Both the position numbers and the translations under genes were made by a program. This document shows positions 33,934 through 42,091 of a stretch of DNA of 64,000 nucleotides, piece after piece; within the stretch, counting starts at the first letter, position 1; every line of letters starts with the position of its first letter. This DNA comes from Enterocloster aldenensis (GTDB lineage: Bacteria > Bacillota > Clostridia > Lachnospirales > Lachnospiraceae), in assembly GCF_003434055.1 (NCBI RefSeq), contig NZ_QVEX01000004.1, positions 124,001 to 188,000 on the forward strand, written 5' to 3'. The notes beneath the pieces are model-generated. The model did no database searches and was not told the origin of the DNA. It saw only the letters and a program-made list of their open reading frames with translations.

Positions 33934-34812
33934 ATGAGGATTACGCTGGATAATGGATGCATTAAAGTGGCTGCTGATACATATGGCGGTGAACTGCAGT
34001 CCCTGAGAAGGCATGATGCTGGAATTGAATATCTGTGGCAGGGCAATCCTGCCACATACCGGAGAAAGGCAATTAATATTTTCCCGTATGTGGCCCGACT
34101 TACCAGTGGAATCTATAAGCTGGATGGAAAGATATATGAGATGCAGCCCCATGGGTTCATAGCGGATGTGGAGATGGATTGTGAAAAGAAAGGGGACACC
34201 CAGGCAGTTTTCCGGTTTTCGTCAGATGAAGATACCATGAAGATATATCCCCGTCATTTTTTCTATCAGCTTCAGTATGAACTGAAGGATAATACAGTTG
34301 ATATTACGTATATCATACAGAACCAGGACGGCAGGACCATGTATTTCGGCTTGGGAGGACATCCGGGCTTTATGGTCCCCCTGGAAAATGGAATGGCATT
34401 TGAGGACTATTGTCTTGAGTTCAGCAAGGCCAGTGAACCGAACCGGATAGGGATGTCCAGGGAATGCTTTGTTCTGGGTGAGGACGAGCGATGGAAATTG
34501 GAAGATGGACGGATTCAAAGGCTGTCCCATGACCTGTTTGATGATGATGCCATAATTCTGAAAGATATGTGCCGGGAAGTAACTTTAAAAAGCCATAAGG
34601 GCCACCGGGCAGTGACGGTCCGTTATCCCCAGATGGATTATCTGGGCATATGGCACTGGCCTAAAACAGATTCGCCTTATGTCTGCATTGAGCCATGGTC
34701 ATCCCTGCCCTCCCGGCATGGGGTGGTGGAAGAACTAGAGCATCAGGCTGATCTGATACAACTGGGAGCGGGGGAAGAGTACAGAAACACCTGGTCCATT
34801 TCCCTGTGGTAA
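33934..34812 (+). CDS. Aldose 1-epimerase family protein
   Basis: 292 residues of the galactose-mutarotase-like fold, subfamily of Lactococcus LacX / YihR type. It has GGELQSLRRHDAGIEYLWQG near the N-terminus, FPYVARLTSG, PHGFIADVE with the catalytic His, GGHPGFMVPL, and the Glu-bearing CIEPWSSLP at the end. It interconverts alpha and beta anomers of an aldose, so the imported substrate is an aldose or is processed as one. It lies 2 bases after the binding-protein gene, inside the same operon. Confidence 0.85.
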   Translation: MRITLDNGCIKVAADTYGGELQSLRRHDAGIEYLWQGNPATYRRKAINIFPYVARLTSGIYKLDGKIYEMQPHGFIADVEMDCEKKGDTQAVFRFSSDEDTMKIYPRHFFYQLQYELKDNTVDITYIIQNQDGRTMYFGLGGHPGFMVPLENGMAFEDYCLEFSKASEPNRIGMSRECFVLGEDERWKLEDGRIQRLSHDLFDDDAIILKDMCREVTLKSHKGHRAVTVRYPQMDYLGIWHWPKTDSPYVCIEPWSSLPSRHGVVEELEHQADLIQLGAGEEYRNTWSISLW

Positions 34813-34877
34813 TGAATGGATAAACATTGGTTCAGAAGTGATTTTGGACATAATGCAAAGAAATAAAAGGTGGTTAT

Positions 34878-35831
34878 ATGAGACAATATGATGTGATTTG
34901 TGCCGGGCTGGCAACCGTAGATTTAATTGCCGGAATCCTGGAGCCGGAGGCGCTTAAAAGGGATACAACCTATCTGGAGACACTGAGCCTTGGGATAGGA
35001 GGGGACGCGGTCAACCAGGCAGTAGTATTATCCCGGCTGGGGTGCCGGACCGGTCTGATGGCGTTATGCGGCAGCGATTACTGGGGAAAGTATCTTATTG
35101 ACAGCTTAGAAGACGAGGGTGTGGACTGTTCCATGGTCACGACGGATTCAGGACATCCGACCACTGTATCCATTGTTATGCTGGATTCCGGGCGGGAACG
35201 TCATTTTGCCGTGGAAAAGGGCTGTATGGATTATTTTGGGCTTTCCCATATTAATCTTGATGCAGTGAAGGAATCAGGAATAGTAAGCATCGGAAGCAGC
35301 CTGGCTTTAAAGGCATTGGACGGTGAAGCAACCTGTGAACTGTTTTCTTACGCAAAGAAACATGGCGTCACGACAGCTGCGGATTACAGCATTGGAAAAG
35401 GTGATGAGAAAGTGGACAGGAACATGGTATCCTCCATGTTCAGACAGACAGACTTCATTCTGCCAAGCTATGGTGAGGCAAGCCTGATAACCGGCGAGAC
35501 CGAGACGTGCCGGATAATAGAAGCGCTTCAGGATATGGGAGCCGTCAATATTGTATTAAAGCTGGGAAACAGGGGATGCTATCTGCATACCAAGGAAACT
35601 GATAAGATGATAGAAGCCTGCCCGGCTGCGGTTGTGGATACAACAGGAGCGGGTGACTGTTTTGCAGCAGGATTCTTATATGGACTGTCAAAAGGCATGG
35701 ATGTGGAAGTATGTGCCAAGCTTGGCTGTGCGGCCGGTTCCATTGCAGTGGAGGCAGTTGGGGCAAATACGGCCCTAAGAAATAGGGAACAGATGTTCCT
35801 GCGGGCCGGAATGCATCTGGATGACAGATAG
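34878..35831 (+). CDS. PfkB-family carbohydrate kinase
   Basis: 317 residues. The N-terminal signature is GLATVDLIAGI, the substrate lid GIGGDAVNQAVVLSRLG, and the C-terminal ATP/anion-hole motif VVDTTGAGDCFAAGFLYG with the catalytic Asp. It phosphorylates a sugar or sugar phosphate. The next gene is a class II ketose-bisphosphate aldolase, so the product is expected to be a ketose 1-phosphate or 1,6-bisphosphate. AAAAGGTGG precedes the ATG. It cannot be assigned to fructokinase, tagatose-6-phosphate kinase or another subgroup from sequence reading alone. Confidence 0.9.
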   Translation: MRQYDVICAGLATVDLIAGILEPEALKRDTTYLETLSLGIGGDAVNQAVVLSRLGCRTGLMALCGSDYWGKYLIDSLEDEGVDCSMVTTDSGHPTTVSIVMLDSGRERHFAVEKGCMDYFGLSHINLDAVKESGIVSIGSSLALKALDGEATCELFSYAKKHGVTTAADYSIGKGDEKVDRNMVSSMFRQTDFILPSYGEASLITGETETCRIIEALQDMGAVNIVLKLGNRGCYLHTKETDKMIEACPAAVVDTTGAGDCFAAGFLYGLSKGMDVEVCAKLGCAAGSIAVEAVGANTALRNREQMFLRAGMHLDDR

Positions 35832-35856
35832 AAAAAGAAAGGTAGAGTAGGAAATT

Positions 35857-36717
35857 ATGCTATACACAATGAGAGATTTATTAAAGGTTGCCAGGGAGAA
35901 TCAATTTGCTGTTCCGGCATTTAATATCTCCAGTTTTGATATGTTGAAATCCATAATGGAAGAGGTGGAGGCGCAGAATGCGCCGGTCATCATGGAAATC
36001 CATCCGGATGAGATAGCATATTTGGGAGACTGCTTTGTTGCGGCGGTCAGGGATTATGCGCATAAAAGCAAGGTCCCTGTGGTAATACACTTGGATCACG
36101 GTGCATCACTGGCAGATGTCGTCCGCGGAATACATAACGGTTATACATCAGTCATGATAGATGCATCTTCAAGGGCATATGAGGATAATGTGGCTATCAC
36201 AAAGAAAATTGTGGAGATTGCCCATTCAGTTAATGTTTCGGTGGAAGCAGAACTGGGGACAATTGGAAATAATGGTTCGCCAGAAGGTGGCACTGATAAA
36301 ATCATATTTACAGATCCGGACCAGGCAGAAAACTTTGTTTATGAAACAGGAATTGATACATTGGCAGTTGCAATCGGAACAGCCCATGGCTTATATCCAA
36401 AGGGAGTGACCCCAAAGCTGAATATCGGACTTCTGAAAATACTGAACAGCCGCCTTAGTATCCCCTTTGTCCTTCATGGCGGTTCCGGGAATCCGGATGA
36501 GGAAATCAGCGAGGCCGTAAAGTATGGCGTAAGCAAAGTCAATCTGTCATCTGATTTAAAAAGTGTTTTCTTTAAAGCGGTCAGGGAACGGCTGAATGAA
36601 GTGCCCGGCAAATACGAACCCATGGATGTGTATCCGTATGCCAATGAGAAAGTAAAGGAAGTAGTCCGCCATAAGCTGACTGTTTTAAATACAATTAATA
36701 AAGCTGCTTTGTATTAA
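35857..36717 (+). CDS. Class II ketose (bis)phosphate aldolase, GatY/KbaY/Fba family
   Basis: 286 residues. Catalytic and zinc residues are in place: HLDHG (Asp and His), EAELGTIGN, IGTAHGLYP (His) and VLHGGSGNP (His), followed by VSKVNLSSDLK for phosphate binding. It cleaves a ketose 1-phosphate or 1,6-bisphosphate to DHAP and an aldehyde. The length and GTIGNNGSPEGG loop resemble tagatose-bisphosphate aldolases more than glycolytic Fba. It ends the sugar operon; a hairpin at 36742 follows. Confidence 0.9.
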   Translation: MLYTMRDLLKVARENQFAVPAFNISSFDMLKSIMEEVEAQNAPVIMEIHPDEIAYLGDCFVAAVRDYAHKSKVPVVIHLDHGASLADVVRGIHNGYTSVMIDASSRAYEDNVAITKKIVEIAHSVNVSVEAELGTIGNNGSPEGGTDKIIFTDPDQAENFVYETGIDTLAVAIGTAHGLYPKGVTPKLNIGLLKILNSRLSIPFVLHGGSGNPDEEISEAVKYGVSKVNLSSDLKSVFFKAVRERLNEVPGKYEPMDVYPYANEKVKEVVRHKLTVLNTINKAALY

Positions 36718-36741
36718 AGCTGGAGTGTAAAAAATAAAAGT

Positions 36742-36780
36742 CACAGTCCCAAAGCCTATGCATTGGGACCGTGGCCTTTC
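36742..36780. terminator. Bidirectional terminator between the aldolase and lacI-type genes
   Basis: CACAGTCCCAA (36742-36752) pairs with TTGGGACCGTG (36763-36773) with one mismatch. On the minus strand it is followed by TTTTATTTTTT, a good U run for the LacI-type gene. On the plus strand the U run is short (CCTTTCT). Confidence 0.7.
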
Positions 36781-36804
36781 TGCATTCAGATAATACACCA
36801 ATAA

Positions 36805-37815
36805 CTAAAGCGCCTCCGTCAAATCCTTCACACTGGATCTTACAACCAGCCGTCCCGTAATCTGCGTTTTCATGGGCATGAAGCGCGGGTCCTCAATCAG
36901 CTGCATCAGCTGGATGACGGACTGCTTGCCCATGATGTTGCGCTGTACGTGGATGGTGGTAAGGGTGGGGGAACTGATTGAGGAATAGGGGATGTCGTCA
37001 AAACCTATAAGTGACACATCCTGTGGGATTTTATATCCCTTTTCCTTCAGGGCCTTCATGGCACCCAGCGCAATGGTATCATTTTCAGCAAAAAAACAGG
37101 GGGGGAGCTCCGGTTTTTGTTCCAGGAATTTTGAAAAATCATCACGGGCGCCCAGCATGGTTGGTTTTAAACGGAATTCATTGCGCGGATCAAAGTGAAA
37201 ATCCAGTTCTTTTACGTATTTGATAAAAGCATCGTGGCGCTCATTGAAGTTTTCGGCACCCGTGGTGCTGCCCAGGTAACCCAGTTCGGTGTGGCCGCAT
37301 TCTTTTAAATACTGCAGGGCGATATATACATTCTCCCTGTTATTCATGCATACGCTGCTGCAGTAATGGTTGGGTACCGTATTATCCACCACCACGAAGG
37401 GGATGGGAATGGAGTCCAGATGTACGAAATCTTCCCTCATGACTTCTGTGGCAATTAAGAACATTCCGCAGTATTTGCTGTAATCCAGCGAATTAAGGGC
37501 GGATTTAAGACCTGTCTTGACCACGGTCAGGGTCATGCCGATCTGTTCGGCCCGAAGCTGTTCTTCGATTGAGTCAATGATCATGGTAATGAATCCCTGG
37601 TTTTCTTCTACCAGCATACCGCTTTTATAAAACTTTACCACCAGCACATTCCTGCCGCTTCTTGATTTGCGGGCAGGGGGCATGTACTGGTAGGTTTTAA
37701 GGGCATCTAATACCTTCTTGCGTGTTTCCTCGCTAACCCCCTTTTTACCGTTTAATACAATGGAAATGGTTGCGGGCGAAACACCGATCTGCTTGGCCAG
37801 TTCTCTGACAGTCAT
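36805..37815 (-). CDS. LacI-family transcriptional regulator
   Basis: 336 residues. The N-terminal HTH is TVRELAKQIGVSPATISIVLNGKKGVSEETR, with hinge helix region after it, then a type I periplasmic-binding sensor domain (SRSGRNVLVVKFYKSG to PQDVSLIGFDDIPYSSISSPTLTTI). The start at 37815 is chosen because the HTH begins at once and AAAGGA lies 8 bases upstream; the longer frame from 37890 is not needed. It is divergent from the methylthioribose-type operon. Matching GTTTAgTAAAC palindromes lie at both promoters, so it should repress the operon and itself, released by the imported sugar or a pathway intermediate. Confidence 0.92.
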   Translation of the reverse strand: MTVRELAKQIGVSPATISIVLNGKKGVSEETRKKVLDALKTYQYMPPARKSRSGRNVLVVKFYKSGMLVEENQGFITMIIDSIEEQLRAEQIGMTLTVVKTGLKSALNSLDYSKYCGMFLIATEVMREDFVHLDSIPIPFVVVDNTVPNHYCSSVCMNNRENVYIALQYLKECGHTELGYLGSTTGAENFNERHDAFIKYVKELDFHFDPRNEFRLKPTMLGARDDFSKFLEQKPELPPCFFAENDTIALGAMKALKEKGYKIPQDVSLIGFDDIPYSSISSPTLTTIHVQRNIMGKQSVIQLMQLIEDPRFMPMKTQITGRLVVRSSVKDLTEAL

Positions 37816-37845
37816 ATGGTTTTTCCTTTCCGGAATGCAGAAAGA

Positions 37846-37858
37846 ACGTAGTAAACAT
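37846..37858 (-). promoter_or_regulatory. Degenerate LacI-type operator in the regulator leader
   Basis: ACGTAGTAAACAT keeps the right half AGTAAACA of the other operators but only part of the left half. It lies downstream of the regulator promoter, where binding would block its transcription. Confidence 0.4.
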
Positions 37859-37901
37859 CTTTGAACAATCCCCTGTAATTTACTAATCATACTCTGCTGA
37901 G

Positions 37902-37930
37902 ATTATAGCACATGGTATGAAACGGGTCAA
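37902..37930 (-). promoter_or_regulatory. Promoter of the LacI-type regulator gene
   Basis: On the minus strand, TTGACC (37930-37925), a 17-base spacer and TATAAT (37907-37902). Near-consensus promoter. Confidence 0.7.
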
Positions 37931-37950
37931 TTCTTTACAGGAAAAAGATA

Positions 37951-37963
37951 TGTTTACTAAACA
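37951..37963. promoter_or_regulatory. LacI-type operator O1
   Basis: TGTTTACTAAACA is a perfect palindrome around a central base. It lies 20 bases upstream of the regulator -35. Confidence 0.65.
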
Positions 37964-38074
37964 AGAAACAGTGCAGTAGTAACGAGGGGCACGATATTGA
38001 TTGATTTGTGTAATTAAAATGCACAACAAATATAATTTATTATGTAAGAAAATAACAAATATGTCAAAATGATA

Positions 38075-38103
38075 TTGACACATTATTAAATTAGTTGTAC
38101 TAT
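38075..38103 (+). promoter_or_regulatory. Promoter of the methylthioribose/deoxyribose-type operon
   Basis: TTGACA (38075-38080), a 17-base spacer and TACTAT (38098-38103). The -10 is followed at once by TTAGTTAACAC, a weak relative of the operator. Confidence 0.65.
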
Positions 38104-38134
38104 TTAGTTAACACACAGGACGTGATATAAGTAG

Positions 38135-38147
38135 CGTTTAGTAAACA
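38135..38147. promoter_or_regulatory. LacI-type operator O2
   Basis: CGTTTAGTAAACA contains the palindrome GTTTA-G-TAAAC. It lies about 25 bases past the expected transcription start, so a bound repressor would block elongation. Confidence 0.65.
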
Positions 38148-38179
38148 AAGTCAATAACAAAAAAGGAGGAAACGTACGA

Positions 38180-39406
38180 ATGAAAAAAATGAAAAAAGTG
38201 GTCAGTGTGATTGCGGCAATTACCATGGCAGCATCATTGCTGGCAGGGTGCGGCGGTTCAGGCGGTTCAGGAACCACCACGGCGGCTGAGACAAAGGCGG
38301 CGGACACCACAGCGGCACCGACAGATGCTAAGGCGGCTGAAGCAGATACAACAGCTGCACCGGCTGCTGCGGAAAACCCGGTGGCGGGCAAGAAGGTAGC
38401 CTATATCATGCTTCTGCCGTCTGCGACAATCTTCCAGATGTGGAAGGATTCCTGCGCATCCCTTTGCGATGCCCTGGATGTGAAGTTTGATTTCTTCTTC
38501 TGTGACGGTGATTTTAACAAGTGGCAGGATACCATCCGTACCTGCGCATCTGCGGGATATGACGGGCTTCTGGTCAGCCACGGCAACCAGGACGGTTCCT
38601 ATGTATTCTTAAAGGAAATCACGGAACAGTACCCGGATTTAAAGATTGTTACATTTGACACCCAGTTCTACACGGACGGTGAGTATCAGAAGCTTCCGGG
38701 CGTTACCCAGATGTTCCAGCAGGATAAGTCCCTTGTAACGGTCCTCCTGGATCAGATGATTGAGGAGTACGGAGAGGGCGTCCGCCTGATTAAGGTATGG
38801 AGGGGACCGAACTACAACAGCCCCTTTGACCGCCGTGAGGTCGGCTGGCAGGAGTATGAGGCAGCAGGCAAGATCGTGACGGTTGGCGAAGTACAGCCCC
38901 TTCAGGATTCCGTTGATTCTGCCAATACGGTTACTGCTGCATATCTCCAGGGCGTTAACCGGGCAGATGTGGATGGCGTCATTGCTTATTACGATTTATA
39001 TGGCCAGGGCGTTTATAACGCAATTGCTGAGAATGATAATTTCAACGGTAAGAACGGCGATGCACTTCCCATGGCGTCGGTTGACATTGACCCGGTTGAC
39101 ATTACCAACATGCAGACCCGTCCTGATATCTGGACCGCGGCAGGCACCACGGACTGGACCATGAACGGAGAGATTGGGATGCGTATCCTGATGCTGCAGC
39201 TTGCAGGTCAGTATGACAAGATTTTTGATCCGGCCACCGGACAGAGCGGCGTGGATGTGGTCGAGGTTCCTGGAACCGCAATCAAGGCGGATGCGCTTCA
39301 GCCTGATTCAACGGTAGAAAACCTTGGGACCATTGCAGGTGAAACTTACGGCAATCTGGATTATCTGTCTGAAGCAGACTGGATGCCAAAGGATTTAATC
39401 CACTAA
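38180..39406 (+). CDS. Sugar-binding lipoprotein of the second CUT2 importer
   Basis: 408 residues, longer than the usual 330. The lipobox SLLAGCGG has the Cys at about residue 24. An Ala/Thr-rich linker of about 45 residues (repeats of TTAAP and AAETKAAD type) is followed by a type I binding fold: KKVAYIMLLPSATIFQMWKD, YDGLLVSHGNQDG, and DGVIAYYDLYGQGV. AAAAGGAGG precedes the ATG. As the downstream enzymes handle 5-substituted ribose, the ligand is probably 5-methylthioribose, 5-deoxyribose or a close relative; this is inferred from context, not from the pocket. Confidence 0.9.
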   Translation: MKKMKKVVSVIAAITMAASLLAGCGGSGGSGTTTAAETKAADTTAAPTDAKAAEADTTAAPAAAENPVAGKKVAYIMLLPSATIFQMWKDSCASLCDALDVKFDFFFCDGDFNKWQDTIRTCASAGYDGLLVSHGNQDGSYVFLKEITEQYPDLKIVTFDTQFYTDGEYQKLPGVTQMFQQDKSLVTVLLDQMIEEYGEGVRLIKVWRGPNYNSPFDRREVGWQEYEAAGKIVTVGEVQPLQDSVDSANTVTAAYLQGVNRADVDGVIAYYDLYGQGVYNAIAENDNFNGKNGDALPMASVDIDPVDITNMQTRPDIWTAAGTTDWTMNGEIGMRILMLQLAGQYDKIFDPATGQSGVDVVEVPGTAIKADALQPDSTVENLGTIAGETYGNLDYLSEADWMPKDLIH

Positions 39407-39469
39407 TAAGCTGACATTGAAAAACGAGGTTTTTTTCGGATACAAAACCACAGGCAATCGTTTTTTGAA

Positions 39470-39505
39470 GGGAAGCGCGGGTTTTGCCCTGCGTTTCCCT
39501 TTTTT
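39470..39505 (+). terminator. Terminator/attenuator between binding-protein and ATPase genes
   Basis: GGGAAGCGCGGG (39470-39481) pairs with CCCTGCGTTTCCC (39487-39499) with small bulges, followed by TTTTTT. It should cut expression of the downstream genes relative to the binding protein, a common device in importer operons. Confidence 0.75.
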
Positions 39506-39537
39506 AAAAAGATTTTATTGCTGGAAAGAGGGACTCC

Positions 39538-41076
39538 ATGGATAAGATTAAATTAGAAACAAAACATGTTTCCATTGAATTTCCAGGTGTCAAAGCACTT
39601 GACGATATTGATTTTGAAGTGACGACCGGTGAAATCCGCGCAGTGGTAGGGGCCAATGGCGCAGGTAAGTCAACGTTAATGAAGGTATTGGCAGGGGCCA
39701 ACCCCGCCTACACAGGAGAAGTATTCCTAAATAATAAAAAGGTTGAAATCAGGACACCGGTGGATGCAAAGAAATTGGGAATACAGATTGTTTATCAGGA
39801 AGTGGATACTGCATTGTATCCTACTTTATCAGTAGCAGAGAATATTGTCCAGAACGATATGGTCATGGGAAAGAGCGGATATATCGTAAACTGGAGTAAG
39901 GCATATAAACAGGGGCGGGCGGCCCTGGACCGGCTCCACATCGGCCGTGACCAGGTGGATGAACATGAGCTGGTGCAGAACCTGTCCCTGGCCCAGAAGC
40001 AGATGGTGCTCATTGCCAAGGCAATCCGGTCAGAATGCAATTTCCTGATTCTTGACGAGCCGACCGCTCCTCTTAGCAATACGGAGACAGAGGAACTGTT
40101 CCGCATTGTGCGGCATTTACACGAAACAGAAAACATAGCAATTCTTTTTATTTCCCACCGGCTAAATGAAATCCTGGAAATCTGCGGGAATTACACGGTC
40201 ATGCGCAATGGAAAGATGATTGACACCACGCCGGTTACGCCGGGGACAACCACAAAAGAAATCGTTGAAAAGATGCTGGGCCGTACCTTTGAGGAGAATT
40301 TCCCAAAGGAGACCTGTGAAATCGGGGAAATGCTGTTTGAAACCAGGAATTTGTCCGGGGCCGGCGGTAAGGTAAAGGATGTCACCATCCAGGTAAAGTG
40401 CGGCGAGGTGGTTGGGATTGCCGGACTGGTGGGCGCGGGCAAGTCTGAACTCTGTAAGACGATTTTCGGCGCATACAGGAAAACGGGCGGAAAGGTGCTG
40501 CTTAAGGGCAGGGAACTGAAGATATCGAATCCATCCGGGGCTGTTAGGAACCGCATGGCCCTGGTGCCTGAGGAAAGGCGTAAGGAGGGCGTCCTGGTCC
40601 ATGAAAATGTCAGCTTCAACCTGTCGGCCGCCTGTCTTTCGCGGTTCTGCACAGGCCCCTTCATCCGCAGGCGGCGGGTTGACGACAATGCCAGGCGGTA
40701 TGTGGAGGACCTTGGGATTTCCACGCCCAGCGTGAGGCAGCAGGTTAAGAACCTTTCCGGTGGAAACCAGCAGAAGGTTGCGGTTGGCAAATGGCTAGCA
40801 GCGGACTGTGATATCTATATTTTTGACGAGCCCACAAAAGGAGTGGATGTGGGGGCGAAGCAGGATATTTTCCATTTGATTAATGAAATTGCGAAGCAGG
40901 GCCATGGGGTCATCTATGCATCCTGTGAAAACTCGGAACTGCTGTCCCTGACTGACCGGATGTATGTGATGTATAACGGGACCGTGATGGCGGAACTTAA
41001 GACGGATAAGACCACGGAGGATGAGATTATGTACTATTCGGTTGGCGGAACCGATGATAAAAACCGGAATCAATAA
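39538..41076 (+). CDS. CUT2-type sugar ABC transporter ATPase
   Basis: 512 residues with both halves intact. First half: GANGAGKST, LSLAQKQM and FLILDEPTAPLS with ISHRLNE. Second half: IAGLVGAGKSE, VPEERRKEG, LSGGNQQKV and IYIFDEPTKGVD. Energises the importer made with the permease that follows after 20 bases and the lipoprotein upstream. AAAGAGGG precedes the ATG. It is a different paralogue from the ATPase at 30323, with its own permease. Confidence 0.94.
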   Translation: MDKIKLETKHVSIEFPGVKALDDIDFEVTTGEIRAVVGANGAGKSTLMKVLAGANPAYTGEVFLNNKKVEIRTPVDAKKLGIQIVYQEVDTALYPTLSVAENIVQNDMVMGKSGYIVNWSKAYKQGRAALDRLHIGRDQVDEHELVQNLSLAQKQMVLIAKAIRSECNFLILDEPTAPLSNTETEELFRIVRHLHETENIAILFISHRLNEILEICGNYTVMRNGKMIDTTPVTPGTTTKEIVEKMLGRTFEENFPKETCEIGEMLFETRNLSGAGGKVKDVTIQVKCGEVVGIAGLVGAGKSELCKTIFGAYRKTGGKVLLKGRELKISNPSGAVRNRMALVPEERRKEGVLVHENVSFNLSAACLSRFCTGPFIRRRRVDDNARRYVEDLGISTPSVRQQVKNLSGGNQQKVAVGKWLAADCDIYIFDEPTKGVDVGAKQDIFHLINEIAKQGHGVIYASCENSELLSLTDRMYVMYNGTVMAELKTDKTTEDEIMYYSVGGTDDKNRNQ

Positions 41077-41096
41077 ACGGGAGGGATACTGTAGCA

Positions 41097-42074
41097 ATGA
41101 AAAGTCGTACAAATGTTAAAAGGTTTTTAGTGGATTGGGCTGCAGTCCTGGCACTGCTTGTGTGTTTTATCGCATTTACGGCGGTTAAAGGAAGCGCCTT
41201 TATGTCGGGAAGCAATATGGTCAATATCCTCAGGGCGATGGCCATCAACACGGTATTTGGGATTGCGGCAACCATTACCATGGCACCGGATGGATTTGAT
41301 ATGTCTGCAGGTACATTGGCCAGCTGCTCGGCCTATGTGTTCGTGTCAGCCTACCTGTGGCTTGGGATGTCTTTGGGAATGTCCATTGTCACATGTATCT
41401 TTGTTACCCTGATCATGTACCAGCTTACCATGTTCCTGATCCTTGTGTGTAAGATTCCGGACATGCTTGCAACCTGTGCGCTGATGTTCGTTCATCAGGG
41501 TATCGGCCAGTGGTATATTGGGGGCGGCGCGGTATCCACGGGCATGAAGACTTCATGGGGAGCCATGCCGGCCCGCACCGCGCTGTCGGAATCATTTTCA
41601 GCCATCGGACGTGCGCCGTGGATTATCATTATCATGCTGGGATGCGTGTTCGTGGCTTACCTTTTCCTGAATTTCACCAAGCACGGCCGCTACCTTTATG
41701 CCATGGGCGGAAATAAGGAGGCTGCCAAACTGTCCGGTATTGATGTTAAGAAATACCGCTACCTGGCAGGTATGATTACCGCGGTATTCATTGCAATCGG
41801 AGGTATCCTGGTGGCATCCAGAGGCAGTTCCGCCCAGGTCATGTGCTGCGACAACTACCTGATGCCGTCGCTGGCAGCTGTTTTCGTGGGACGTACCGTT
41901 GGCGGCGCAGAGAAGCCGAATGCGTTGGGAACCATGATAGGCGCCATGCTGGTGTCCACGCTGGAAAACGGACTTACCATCTGTGCGGTGCCGTTCTATG
42001 TCCTGCCCGCGGTCAAGGGCGCCGTCCTGGCCCTGGCGCTTATCGCGGCTTATGCATCTAAGAGAGAAGATTAA
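41097..42074 (+). CDS. CUT2-type sugar ABC transporter permease
   Basis: 325 residues, about 9-10 membrane helices in the RbsC family pattern. MAINTVFGIAATITMAPDGFDMSAG corresponds to the family loop where RbsC has GIDLSVG, and YAMGGNKEAAKLSGIDVKKY is the conserved cytoplasmic loop that meets the ATPase. The first helix is at about 12-32. GGGAGG lies 13 bases before ATG. The next gene, the sugar kinase, begins 17 bases after its stop. Confidence 0.92.
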   Translation: MKSRTNVKRFLVDWAAVLALLVCFIAFTAVKGSAFMSGSNMVNILRAMAINTVFGIAATITMAPDGFDMSAGTLASCSAYVFVSAYLWLGMSLGMSIVTCIFVTLIMYQLTMFLILVCKIPDMLATCALMFVHQGIGQWYIGGGAVSTGMKTSWGAMPARTALSESFSAIGRAPWIIIIMLGCVFVAYLFLNFTKHGRYLYAMGGNKEAAKLSGIDVKKYRYLAGMITAVFIAIGGILVASRGSSAQVMCCDNYLMPSLAAVFVGRTVGGAEKPNALGTMIGAMLVSTLENGLTICAVPFYVLPAVKGAVLALALIAAYASKRED

Positions 42075-42091
42075 GTGGGAGGTTACTACAT

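Larger units (their letters stand above)
37816..38179. promoter_or_regulatory. LacI control region with divergent promoters
   Basis: 364 AT-rich bases between the LacI-type gene and its target operon. It contains a minus promoter for the regulator, a plus promoter for the operon, and at least two full palindromic operators plus one degenerate copy, all listed separately. Operator centres at 37957 and 38141 are 184 bases apart, which would permit looping. I see no other gene or RNA in it. Confidence 0.7.
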
